Assembly: GCF_018812025.1 (NCBI RefSeq)
Contig: NC_063045.1
Span: forward strand, 49,296,691 to 49,360,690
Direction of reading: 5' to 3'
Source: Megalobrama amblycephala
Lineage: Eukaryota > Chordata > Actinopteri > Cypriniformes > Xenocyprididae
DNA: 64,000 bases
Below the pieces are notes generated by a model. That model worked only from the letters and a program-made list of their open reading frames with translations, had not been told where the DNA came from and searched no databases. Shown here in pieces: positions 49,270 through 62,500 of the stretch (positions within the stretch are counted from its first letter, which is position 1; every line of letters begins with the position of its first letter). The position numbers and the translations under genes are program-made.

Positions 49270-49660
49270 AAGTTTGGGAGCAATACACTTAAAAAAAGAT
49301 ACTTTTATTCAGCAAATAAGCATTGAATTGATCAAACGTGACATATAAAGACAATATTACAATAGCATAACTGTTTTCGTCACTGATAATGTTTCTTGAG
49401 CAGAAAATCAGCAGATTATTATGATTTCTGAAGGATCGTGTGACACTGAAGACTGGAGTAATGATGCTGAAAATTCAGCTTTGCATCACAGGAATAAATT
49501 ACATTTTAAATTATATTAAAATAGAAAAGAGTTGTTTTAAATTGTAATTTTTCACAATATTAGTTTTTACTGTATTTTTGTTCAATTAAACAGCCTTTGT
49601 GAGCATAAGAGCATTTTTACCAAAACCTAAACTTTTGAACAGTAGTGTATACGTATGCCG
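49270..49660. repeat. Interspersed repeat with GACACTGAAGACTGGAGTAATG core
   Basis: Second copy of the family at 33290-33700. It begins with ACTTTTATTCAGCAAATAAG and ends near CTTTTGAACAGTAGTGTA. Confidence 0.7.
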
Positions 49661-50597
49661 ATATCTGGTGAATCATAAACATTAAACGTTAATAAAATGC
49701 ACAGCCATGCCAACAGCACTTTTACAAACTGCGAAATGTGAACGTAATGTATGCGTTTTATGATTTAAATAAAACAACCGTCTTTTAAAAATAATTCTGA
49801 AGATGTAAAAATCAAAGTCAAATGCAAACAAGACAAGTAACAAAGAGAAGTAAAAAATTTATTGCAGTATTTGCTCCTCCACACATGCTGGGGGTCCCTT
49901 GTCCCGCTGTGGGGTGTAGAGACCCAAACCCTGACCCAATACATCAAAATCTACATTTACAAAAAAAAAAAAAAAAAAAAAAAACCTCCCTTCCATGTCG
50001 GCAACAGATACTGCATGCTCTGTTTTAACTGAATAAATTATGTCCAGGAGACTCCATTGTACAGCACAAAAGAAGTAAAACATAAAGCAGAGGAGATGTT
50101 TAAAAGTTTATTTCCCTGGAAACTGAGCTAAGCTAAAGAAATCCATCCGGCGCTAGGTTAAACTCCAAGGTCACTTTATTAAGAACATCAACAGACTAAT
50201 TTCCAACATTCACTTTAGGTTTATTTCTTTAAACAGATTTTTTTTTGTCAGAGATATAAACATTTTTTGTTTCTGTTTTGTGTTAAACTATGATACAGTG
50301 GAGGGGGAAAAAATTATTCAAACAACCAAGTTGCTGCAGAACAGCGAAGGAGCTCCATTTCTTTCTTTTCCGTTTAACTTAAAAGATGTACAGGATTCAC
50401 ATCTACATTTTCCAAACAGACCACACTTTTAAAATCGTCATTCCGCAATTCGACCAGTTCCGCACTGGATCTTAAAACCTGTGAGTCTGTGGTACTTTTC
50501 TCTCCAACTTTAAAGTTTACAAAACGTTGAATCCTGATGAAGTTTGGCTGCTGAGAGTCTGTTGGGTGTAACAGTTCGAGAGTTATTACAGATTTAA

Positions 50598-53500
50598 TTA
50601 GCTGGAAGTTCCTTCCTTGGCTGCGTACAGTGAACGTAAAGTCTGCACTACTTTGTTGGTCAGTTTGTGTGCGCTCGTCAAGGCAATTTTCTTGTAAATA
50701 ATGTCAGACTCCTTTATAGTGTCCACCCAAGGCACCAGTTTACGTCCGTCACGTTTCTTGGCTTCCGCCCAGGTACCAGAGTACGATCCGGCCATCCAGC
50801 GAACGCTGTAGCCTGTGCTTGTCTTCTGAATAACACGTGCTATCTGCGGCCGGTCCTTATACTTGGGGCAGCAGATGGCGATGACGTCCTTGGCTTCTAC
50901 CGTTGCGTTCATGTGACCCGACGCCTCTGCCGAATCTCCGCTTCTCCTGGATCTCCGTGACGACTAGAAGAGAACAAACAAATGGCGTTTTAAAGTGACG
51001 GTAACACCGAGATGCACGACGTCAACGGTCAGATAAAAAGTTCTCTTACCCCAGGAGCCTTTTCGTCTGCATCACTGTCGTCATCGTACGAGTCAGCAGC
51101 ATTATTCTTGGGGCTGGAGCCTCCTAGTAGAGCAGTGATGGCTTTATTTCTTGCGTGGGTACTGGCCGAAGCCTCCCCCTCCTCATCTTCCTCATCCGGG
51201 TCCAAGTGTTCCATCAGTACCTTAAACTGGAGAGCAAACCAGTTCGAGATGGTAAGTTCGATTCATTGTTGTGAATGAATTCAAACTGTCCATTTTTAAT
51301 AAAACAAAATTCAATGAGCTGTTTGTGTCATTACTAAAAAAAAATCTTAATACTATATATTAAAATGTTGCAAACAGTGTTATTTAATATTATTTATATA
51401 CTATAATAGAATTTATTTATATATATTTTGAATTAGATGTTTTTTTGTTATGTACTTCTCATTTTGTTTAGTTTACTTTTTAATAGTACTTAACCATGTA
51501 GATGTCAAGAAACATTTTTAATATTCATTTAATAATTCATTTACTTCTTCATCAAATATATTTTATTTTATTTCAACTTTATTTCAATTAGAAAAAATGA
51601 CTTTTAATAGTTTTAGTTAATATCAAGACTAGTTTTAAATGTTGGCAAATTGTTATACTGGTATATAAAAATGCATATCAAGACATATTTTCATATTTTG
51701 CATATATTAACTTATTAAATCATTCTTCCTTTTATTCTAATGAAAACAAGCCTTGATTATTTGACTGAAAAAACAAAACAAAAAAAACATTTAAATTTAA
51801 TTTTAAGTCACTTTAGAGCAAATAAATAAATAAAATTTAATATAATACATTATAATCATTTAGCTGCACCTGAAATATGAGGCAAAATACAAATCAAGAG
51901 AGGAAAATCAGAATGTTTACATCTAAATACTGTCTGACGACTCTCCTCTTGACATCGTAAGTAAGATCTGCATTAGACAGGCTGTTCGTCAGGTAGTCTA
52001 ATGTCTGCCGTGGGTTGAAATGCACATTGGCCTTCCTGTTTACAGCCTTGTCATAAACTTTTGCAGATTCTGTTGGCGAGTACTTCAAAATTTTACTGCA
52101 GGAAGAGCAAAAAAGCATTTGTTATGAAGCCAGTGACCATTAACATATTAGTTAGTTATTTCCAGACCAGAATGCATTTGGACCAGGGGTTAAAGCTTAC
52201 CTGTCAGAGAAGCCGTAGAGGTTCTTAAGGTGCTGCTTGAGCATCAGGAGCAGCAGGATGCCCTGAGAGGCATTGGCAAAGTCCAATAAGGGATTGGGGT
52301 TGTCAGGGAGACGCAGCATCACCTTGTCCACATCCTCTATGTCGAGGTCTGAATCAGAGTCTGAGTTCACTGCAGCAGCTCGCCTGGGTTTCTTGGGCCG
52401 ACGGATGACATCGTCATCGCTGCTATCACTATCACTGCTGCTTTCCCTGCTACTCTCATCCTCTTCCTCAGAGCCATATTTTTTCCCTCTCTTTTTTTTC
52501 TTCTTTTCCTGTGGTCTTGGCTCTTTCAGCAAGGACTGTAATACAAGGCAAGTTTTTTTTTTTTTTTAGAAAATGGAATGTCAGTTCAGCCCTCACAAAA
52601 GTCAGAGTGAAAGAAGATGCAACCCTGTTACCAAAATCTAAATACGCTTTAAAATATCTAAAATATCATAATAGTTATAACATTTTTTGTATTTTAGATA
52701 TTAAAATAATTTTCTAGCATTAACCATGAAAATCTGGTTATTAATTTTCTTTGTTTTCTCCTGATCACAAATGCAGGAACAGGATTATAGGAATAGGAGT
52801 ACAAGTGTTTAAACCAAACCCTACTTTTCATGCCATAATAATTTTATATCTATCCAATATGAGAGAGTTAAGGTAAAAGCATAGAAATTCAAAAGATTGA
52901 GTGGTTCAGAACGCAACTCGCCTCTTTGAAAGACTGCAGCAGGTTGCTGCCGGACACAGACAGTGTGATGTCTACATGGTGCATAATGAACAGCGGCTCT
53001 TCCTGACTCTGAAATGGGAAACAGGCGAGATTGTCTGCGATAAACAGCAGCATGTTCACATCCGACTTCTGTATGGGAAGAAAACAAAATAGCGTTATTA
53101 AAGGCCTCTGAAACACACACCGCTCAATAAGGCTAACCGCTATAGGGAAGTATTAACTGTAGTTACAGATCATATTACAAAAGAAAACAAACAATAGAGT
53201 AACACATGATGCAAAAAAGGTCACTAACCGCATTGTCGTCAAACAGGTTGAGCAGCGAGATGAGGAAAGCCCTGCGGTGTTGCCTGTTTCCACGCACCAT
53301 GGTGTAGAGGTGGGAGCAAAGAGCCGTGTTGATCTCATCCTGTCGGAAACCCCTGATTACAGTGTCCTTTGAACCCACAATGGCTTGCTGAACCTGATAG
53401 GACATCTTCATCCCCGCCACAGCCTTCATCTGTTTGAATAGCACATACGCCCAGTGTTATTTTAGTAGGGCTGGGTAAAAAAATATTGATTTCTCGATTT

Positions 53501-56500
53501 TAATCGATTCTCAGTTTTATGAACCGATATTGATTCTTAAATCCCAAGAATTGATCTTTCAGTCTATGTAGTTTTCAGTTTATAAATGAACGGATCATGG
53601 TAGCGCGTCTCCTATCCAATTAATCAACTTTGTTTCATATCAAAAGTAACAAAGCACAAAGTCACAGAATTCAAACTGTGTCCATTGTATTTTGAAATTC
53701 AAACAATAAATACCGTTTTGGCGCTCTTAAAAATTGGATTGACGGATCGCTGTAGCGCCTCAGTTTAAGCGGCACGTAAAATGATCAACTCTTCCGCTTT
53801 ACTACTAGTTATAGCATGAAATAGACACGAAATAAACATGAATGAACAATCGAATAAATAAATTAGCTTCACTACTGAATCACTCCTTTATATAACTCAG
53901 CAAAGAGGCTGTAACATTGCTGTTTTTGAAGTAATTAAACTCACACCTTCATTGCTAGTGGAGAGTTGCTGCACAGATGCAGGTAATTCAAACGAACATC
54001 TCGAACAACATTAGTTGCTCAAATCCACTTACATGAATGAATCCCGTGTATTTCTTATCAATTTCCACCAGCTGTTGATCGGCTTTATTCCTCATTGTGG
54101 GTTCCGAGTCCGTTCCCATGGCGATAAGATATGGAACACACTGATGGAGGAGGATACAAGAAAATTAAAACTAAAAGACACTTTCAGACTGGTTTTGGGA
54201 GAGTTTGCGCAGTGGATACGTACCTGTACGGGATGAATGAGGCCTTGGTTGAGCGTCAGGGCGATTACATTGAGGGCAAAGTGCCGCACGCTGGATTGCG
54301 TGTGGAAAAAGCTCTCTAGCACCTGCTTGAGGTAGAGCTGCATGATAGAACTGCTCATGCCAGAAGAGATGTCACCCATCTCCTTCAAGTCCTCCTGCTT
54401 AGACATCTTCTTCCCTGCAAAGTCCAAAGAAGTAGAATGATAACGGCTAATTGGCTAGCTACTTCCAAGTTGAAAGTCCTTTTTTAAGCAACACTCACAC
54501 TCCCTGTCGGCTTCCTGCATGCGCGAGTCCTCCTCCTGCAAGTAAGTCTGCAGGTTCTTTAGCACCTGGATCTTCAGATTCACCGACGTTTTCCTGTCAG
54601 CCAGGAGGCAGTTGTAGAGGTTTTTCACATCCGAAGCAAACATTAGGTCTGGGTGCTGGATGAACAGGAACCCTGGAGAACCAACAGATCAGTTATGTTC
54701 ACCGTGAGTAGTCAAAGTTGAAAACAGGAAATTTAGTGATTATGGAGAGCAAATATTTACCTAATCCAATGATGGCCTTCGTCTGCACCTCCTCATCCTC
54801 GTTCTTAGTGAAATACAGCAGCAGCTCCAGCACTTTGTCCTTTATGACCACCTAAAAGAGAGGAAGACCATTAACCAGACAGGTAAATGTTCAGGTTACA
54901 TTTGATAGAAAATGAAACATACTTTAGGACCTTTAAGTGGTCAATTAAACACATTTAGCCATAATTTTCATTATCATAATGCGTCTGGACGTTTCTTTTT
55001 ATATATATTTTTATTTTTAAAAACTTATTTTCATTACTGTCAATGGTGATTCTCATTAGATTCTAATTTCTTTAATGCAGTGTTTGTTATACTTTTTAAA
55101 ATGATTTAAATCAGGATTAGAAGCAGCAAGTATGTATATAAACAAACATTTATCACATTAACAGCAATGAGAGATTTTTTGAGAATTTTAAAAATAAACT
55201 GGTAATTGATTTAAACAAAAAATTAATGAAAAATAAATAATGCTGTAACTATAATGCATAATAAACTCAATAGAATTTATTTAGATTTTGGGATTAATAA
55301 GACCCATCCTTGAATATAATAAAATTACTTAATTTTAAATGATATATGATTGAAATCATTTAAATAAATACCAAAAAAAAAATAGAGCTGTCAAACGATT
55401 AATCGCATACAAAATAAAAGTTTGAGTTTGCCTAATATATGTCTAAGTACTGTGTGTAATTATTATGTATATGTAAAATATAAACACATTCATGTATATA
55501 ACTGAGAAATATTTACAAGAATATGTATTTATTTATATTTTTATATAATTTATATTATATATAAATAAAAATATTTTGTACATAACATATTTCTCTGAAA
55601 TATATACATTAATTTGTGTGTATTTATATATACATAATAATTACACACAGTACTCACACATATATTAGGCAAACTCAAACTTTTATTTTGTATGCGATTA
55701 ATTGCAATTAATCGTTTGACAGCCCTAAAAAAAAAAAATAATAATAGCAATTATAATATATATTTAAATTAATACAATAGAATGTATTTGTTTGCATTTA
55801 TAAATATTTATATAGAATTTATTTATTTTTATTTTGGGAATTCATAAGACTTGTTTTTTGTTTTAAATACATTTTGGGATGAAGAAAACTCTTGACATGT
55901 TTTGTGAGATTAACTGAAATACAAAAGGATTCCTTGATCTAAAAACCAAATAAACATTTAGATTTGACTGCAGAGTCCATTAAAATCTATTATAAATGGT
56001 TTACTACTTTTATTAATTCATAAAACTTTCCTGGGATTCAAGACTTTTATAATCCAGAAATCATGTCTTGTGACTTAGGATCTAACCTTATTACTGCCTT
56101 TGAACTCCTCTTGGTCAAAGTCAAAGTGTCGGCACAGGGCCCCCACAGTGAAGAGTGAACGCAGCAGTGCAGGTTTATTAGAGGCCAGTACGGTGCTGTT
56201 TGGGTCTTCCTGATGCTGCAACTTCAGCTTGTTTAGTGCTCCTTCACATGGAAGAAGAAGAATTTGAGTGATTATCACTCTCAGTATCACAGAACAAAAC
56301 AATCCGACAGGTTTTGAAATGTACTCACCATAGTATCGGTTGAAACAAGACCACACAAACTTGAAGTTATGGGTGACCTTATTGACGACGGCACCGAGAC
56401 AACTCACACAGTGCTGCACAACCTGCGGAAAACAAATGAGACGGCATCGTTAAGCTGTTGCCGTACAAAATGCTGGACATGAGAGCTGCTGATACTCTCA

Positions 56501-59500
56501 CTTCAACTGACCGTCATGCCGTATTTGATGATGAGTTTCATCAGGTCTTCTTCCATGGTCGTGAGAAAGCTTTCACTCGGATGATCCATCAAAGGAACAA
56601 CAAGCTCCAGGATTTTAGCCACATTACAGATCACCATAAAATCACTCTGAGTCTGCAGGGACACAATAAGCACCTTCACTCTCAGGCCCCTAGATGGCAG
56701 CACAACACCACTTATTGCAATACATCCTGAGTTTCTCTACAGCATACTCACATTACACTTTGTGGTCAGGTATGGCTGCATAGTCATGGCGTGTTTTACC
56801 ATCAGCTGGGGTCGGATCTTGCTAAACAGGTACAGCGTGGTAATACAAGCCACTAAGCGACTGGATGTCAACCCCTTATTCTCACAGTCTGCAAAACAAG
56901 AACAACAACTCAACAAAAGTTCAACTGAGGTAAATCCTTTACTTCATAATTTAATACAGGCCTTACCAGATAGTGACTCTTCGTATTTCAGAATATGCTC
57001 TACAAGACTGTCCACCAGCTGAACACAAGCCTTCCTGGCCGGTTTGTACGAGGCGTCCTCCTCTGACTTCAGCAACTGTGATGACACAAGGTTACAACAA
57101 GGGTTACGGTATAATTTTTATTCAAAAAAAGTACAGAGATGTCAGTAAAAAACTAAAACTGCAGTCACATTTATAGATGCTCTGTTAAATTTTGTGGGCG
57201 AAATCTAGTCATTTCATTTTCAATCTGCACGCCAGGGGCTTTTTTGTGAGGAAGAAAGTTCCCCAAGCAGATTTAGTTCATGTTTAAGTTGGTCACACAA
57301 ATTCGCTGCACTGACCAACAGAAAACTGCTTGGTCTGAAAGTGACATGGCACTGCAGCTTAATGCTGCATTTAATTCAACTCTGAAAGTCAGAATTTACA
57401 ACTTCCTACTTGGAAAAGTGGAGGAACAGAATGGATTTAGTATTTTGCTTATGTATCACCCCTTTTTTGAGGTTCAAACCTGCAACCTTTCCAGTTACAA
57501 TCCCATGCTGCGTTCACAGCATGTCGTAATTACCGTAAATAATGTTTCATATGCTTCGAATTGCTCTCGCGGTACTTTGATTTAATACACTGATCGGTCT
57601 ACACAATGCCTCTTCTAGTGGAACACCTTCTTACAGTTCAGAAACGTTACGGTAATTACGACATGGCGCTGTGGACGCACCTCCAGATCTTTGAGAACCT
57701 CTAAATGAACTAAAATGGTCAAAACATAACAAATCAAAATTGTTAAATGAACAGTAGATGTGCAACTTACATTCTGAAGCAGCTGTTCGAACCAGTCGTA
57801 ACCAGAATCCCTGCAGGCAGCGACCTGAAAGACAGTGATTCATGTCAGAGGGACATAATGTGACCTTAAACTTCATGTATTAATGCACACATCTTCGTCA
57901 GATGGTTTTTAGCCCACTCTGCAAATCCTTACCACATCTGTGATGTTGAGAATCTTGCGAGTCATGGCTTCTTTATCATGATTAGGTGTAGGAGTGAACC
58001 AGAGCTTCTGAAACGTCTCATTCACCAATTTCTGAACCAGAGAAAATAAATAAATAAAATAATATTTATTTATTTATATTTTTTATTATTAATAGGCCAG
58101 CACAATAATAAAATAAAAACAAAATAATAAACAAATAATATAAATATTTAGGGGTCTAAATAGAAAAAATATATTTGTTACTATGTATTTTAGTGTATTT
58201 AAGCCCCTATATTTTTCATTTATATACTTAATGAAACTAAATAAAAATTTTAAAAGAGAAAAACATCACAAACCTTGATGCCTTCTTCGTCATTGACCCT
58301 CCTGATCATCTTTACACACATCTCTGTGATCTTGTTGAAGGTGGGCTGCTCCAGACAGATGTCTCGAAGGATTTTAATAACCCTCTTCCTCACACTGATG
58401 CCAGTGTCCTAAAGAAAACATATTTGCCAGCACAAATCAGCCTACATTGTTAACTGGAAACAACATTATGTAATAAATGTACAATAATAAAACGGTAATT
58501 ATCGCTATATAAACCCAGACAGAGTGATGGATGTGAAGAGGAGGGGTCTTGTATCATCCTGAAGTGGCTTATTTCATAACTATTGCCAAATAAATAAACA
58601 AATAAATAAATAAATAGATTTGAAATATTAATTTATATGTAGTTGTTAAAAAACAAAACATTTGGAAAATTAAAGAATATTGTTTCCAGGATTGATGTCA
58701 TACATACAGTATCTGAAAATCTTGTAATCATATTAATATTAATTGGTTTACTGTAGAAATTAGGGCTGTCAAACGATTAATCACGATTAATCGCATACAA
58801 AATAAAAGTTTGAGTTTGCCTAATATATGTGGGTGTACTGTGTGTAATTATCATGTATATATAAATACAAACACATCCATGTATATATTTGAGAAATATT
58901 TACAAGTATATGTATTTATTTATATTTTTATATAATTTATATAATATATAAATACATTTTTTTGTACATAAATAACATATTTCTCTTAAATATATACATT
59001 AATTTTTGTGTATTTATATATACATATTATTTACACACATATATTATGCAAACTCAAACTTTTATTTTGTATGCGATTAATCGCGATTAATCGTTTGACA
59101 GCCCTAGTGGAAATAATATCTAAAGAAAAACCTTTTTCTTGTATAACAGGAAAAATAAAAAATAAAGAAAAAATAATTTAAGTTTAAATTATCTTATTAT
59201 ATGAGAAGAAAGAAACTAGCTACAGCATTTAACTAGCTATTAACTAACTCTGTTAGGGTCAAAAGTCAAATATTTTTGCAGTCACACACACACACACACA
59301 AAAAAAAACTGTCTATAAAATGCTACAATACTGAAGTATATATGTGCAAAGAAAAAGAACAAACCAGGATGCGCTCAATCAACATGTCGTAATACTGTTC
59401 GGTTAGCTGGGGTCGACTCAGAACGAAGCGCCCCAGCAGCTCCACCGCAGCCTCTCTCACACTGGTGGAATTATCCATCAGTCGGCCATGAACTCCCCGC

Positions 59501-62500
59501 TGCATGTCCGACTGCAAACGAGAGCATTAAAAACATGCACATTAAACATTAAAAAGCTTTAGATTTCTCCAAGAGTTAAAAAAAAAAAAAAAAAAAAACT
59601 GCACTCACCCGCGCCAGAATGCTCGGATCTACCGCAACCACTTCAGAAAGACACTTCATCGCTTTAGTTCTCACTGCTATGGCACTTTCACCAAGAACTC
59701 TCAAGATCTACAGATACAAATGTGGAGACGCGTTATTGACATGCAAATACAATGGGAAATACTGAGAGATGTGGTGACCTCTAACCTGTGTGAGATAAAT
59801 ATCAAAGCTCTGTGCAAACGGCCTCATGGAGGCCAGATATCGCACAATAAGACACGAGTCCTCGTAGTCCACAGTATCCGAGTTGACTCTACAGAAAAAC
59901 GCATAGCAGGTTTCAAAACAAGTTTTTTTTTTAATAACTGACTTTTTAAAGTGGCCATATTATGCAATTTTATAAAGTCTTAATTTTGTTTTTGGGGTCT
60001 ACTATAAGCTTTTCATATAATTTTTTCCACATATTTTACATTATTGCAGCACCTCTCTTTCCTGTCTGTCAGTAACGCTCTGTTTAGTTCCTGTCTCAAT
60101 GATGCCACGCCTTCCAAACAGTGCAATGTGCTTTGATTGGTCAGCTGGACCAGTGTTTTGTGATTGGTCAACTGCTTTGAGCATGTTTGGGAAATGTCAC
60201 ATCCCTTAACATAACCGCAAATTTCAACTCATTACTAATGCAACTCAACCAGGACCTCCTTTTATTTTGTGTATGCCTTGGAATTATTTAAATAAGGAAT
60301 ATTGTGACGTGTACGTTCCCAGAAGAAAACTCAAGACTACAATCGAGCTGTTTCAGTGAGATCAGAAACCGTGCTTATTGATCTGGAAAATAACTCCCTT
60401 TGGAGTGACTTTGCAGACATTTTTCATGCTCAAACAGCAACTTGAAAATGTAAAAAAGCATAATAGGCCCTCTTTAACAAAGTTGTTGTCGTGGTAAAAA
60501 TCGCTGCCATTTGTATACCTCAGTGAGCTGAATTTTGATGCCGTGGTCTTGATAACAGACCGGAGGAACTTCTTGCGTGCTTCAGCTTTTTGTAAGATCT
60601 CACTAGTGGTCTCGACATCCTTGGCGTGGTGCGCCCCATCTGACGAATCGTCGTCCCTCTGGCTCTGTGATTTCATGGCTTTCTCCGTCTCAGTGCTGGT
60701 ATCCCTGAACCACTGTGCGATGTAGAACTTCCGTGCAAACTGTTGGAGATGAAGACATCGCAACAACATTAAAACCACCAAAGGGACTAGTTTTCCCAGA
60801 GGACGTTGGAGAAATTTGTTTCACAGGCATACTTTGCGATTTTGATCCCGTCCAAATCTGCCATGTCTGTTTCTCTCACATAACTTCTGTAACAATTCCA
60901 GAGCAAATTACTGATTGTTTTTCAGCTAACTCAATCCAATCCCATCCGAATGCGAATGTCTGTGATTGCTGATGTTGTACTATCCTAACGCTTCACTTTA
61001 TGTGTTTTTTGACCTACTTGAGCTACCTTTTGCACACCAATCTTCCACATACTTTCATTTAATTTCAATATGGATGGTATCAGATGAAAAAAAAAAAAAA
61101 AAAAAAAAACTGCTAAGACTGCCCATTTTAATATCAGAGTCAGGTAAGATACCTGTCTAAATTTCTCTGCTCACTTATGTGGGTTTATTATAAACAGCCA
61201 CTTTTATAAACTCATTTGAAGTTTATTTAAAGTCCCTGTAAAGTCAATTCTGAGAATTCTTTCTAAACACTTTATAAATGTTACAAATGTATTGCTGAAA
61301 CACATTACAAAGTCTGTGAATTGTGTAATGCTTAATTGTGAAGTTAGAGCGTTAAACAGTTTTTCACCAAGTCTCTGCTCAGGATTTTTTGGGCGGAGCT
61401 AAAACGGGGGTCTAATGACGCACATCGTCCCCCGAGCATAGCCCCTCCCCTAACACTATATAACTGTCGATGACGCACCGAGTGTGGCGCCGCCTCTAAC
61501 TCTACAGCGGTTCACTCGCTCATTCTCGAGTGTCATTACAGTCATACAGCCCTTTGCACATTTAGCTAGTAACGTTAATGCCTTTGTCACGCAAATGCAT
61601 ATTACATGGTTGTTAAAATATACAATATGCTCGGTCTCCTTATTTAAAAACTTTCATCAGACAGCTGGGATTCACAGATAATCCGCTGTTTTTGGTGAAT
61701 GTGACTGAACAGACCTCGGACCCCCTCCCGCCTCGGCCTTCTTACCGTCCCGACGATAACCGATGATATATGGGGCCGGACAGAGTCTCTCCCGTCTCGC
61801 GGCACCGTCATTTGTCGACTCGACAACAGTTCGGCAGTTCGTGCCCACCAATAAGTGTAGTCCACAGTAACTCTACTAAAATGTGCAACCCTCTAACGTG
61901 ATTCTTTTGTTTATATGCATCAGTATGTTTGACTCATTAGACAAGTAAGTTGAGACAGCAGCTCTCGCGAGTGGGTGTGGTTTCAGCGCCGACAGCGGAC
62001 ACGCCCCCAGCGTTTGAGAGCAGAGAGCGCTGCCTATTTTTTCGAGATTTTGATAACTTATTTTATTTACTTGCAGATTTTTTTAATCATTCAAATTTGG
62101 CTGGGTGGTTAATAACACATTTTTCTGTGGTGTGACAAACTCAAAACACATACTTTAAAATAACTTTACAGGGACTTTAAATAGGGTTTTTATAATAAGT
62201 TAAAATTATATCAATAAATAATTCATTAAAAGAAATCATACGTGATGCACACGGAGATGTTAGTCCTGTCCGAAATGATACATAAACTCACAGATGTCGG
62301 GTGATAAAAATCGTAACTCAAACGTCGTTTAGAAAACTCGTCTAGTCCGAATAGAGCTTTAGTTGGGGGTTTTTAGCTTGCAATAATGTCTAAACTTTCT
62401 CACCAATAAAGACGGGTCAGTCTCCACATTCTCGTCCAGGTAATTCAGCAAAGCCTTCTGCAACTGCTGAATCTCATCACTGCCTGAGGTCTGTAAAACA

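Larger units (their letters stand above)
48067..50597. other. medag-nipbl intergenic region
   Basis: Non-coding apart from one short suspicious frame at 48908-49036. It holds repeat fragments at 48490-48620 and 49270-49660 and A-runs at 49178-49206 and 49960-49984. The right part, from about 50100 or 49857 (reverse-strand AATAAA signals), is probably nipbl 3' UTR. Confidence 0.6.
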
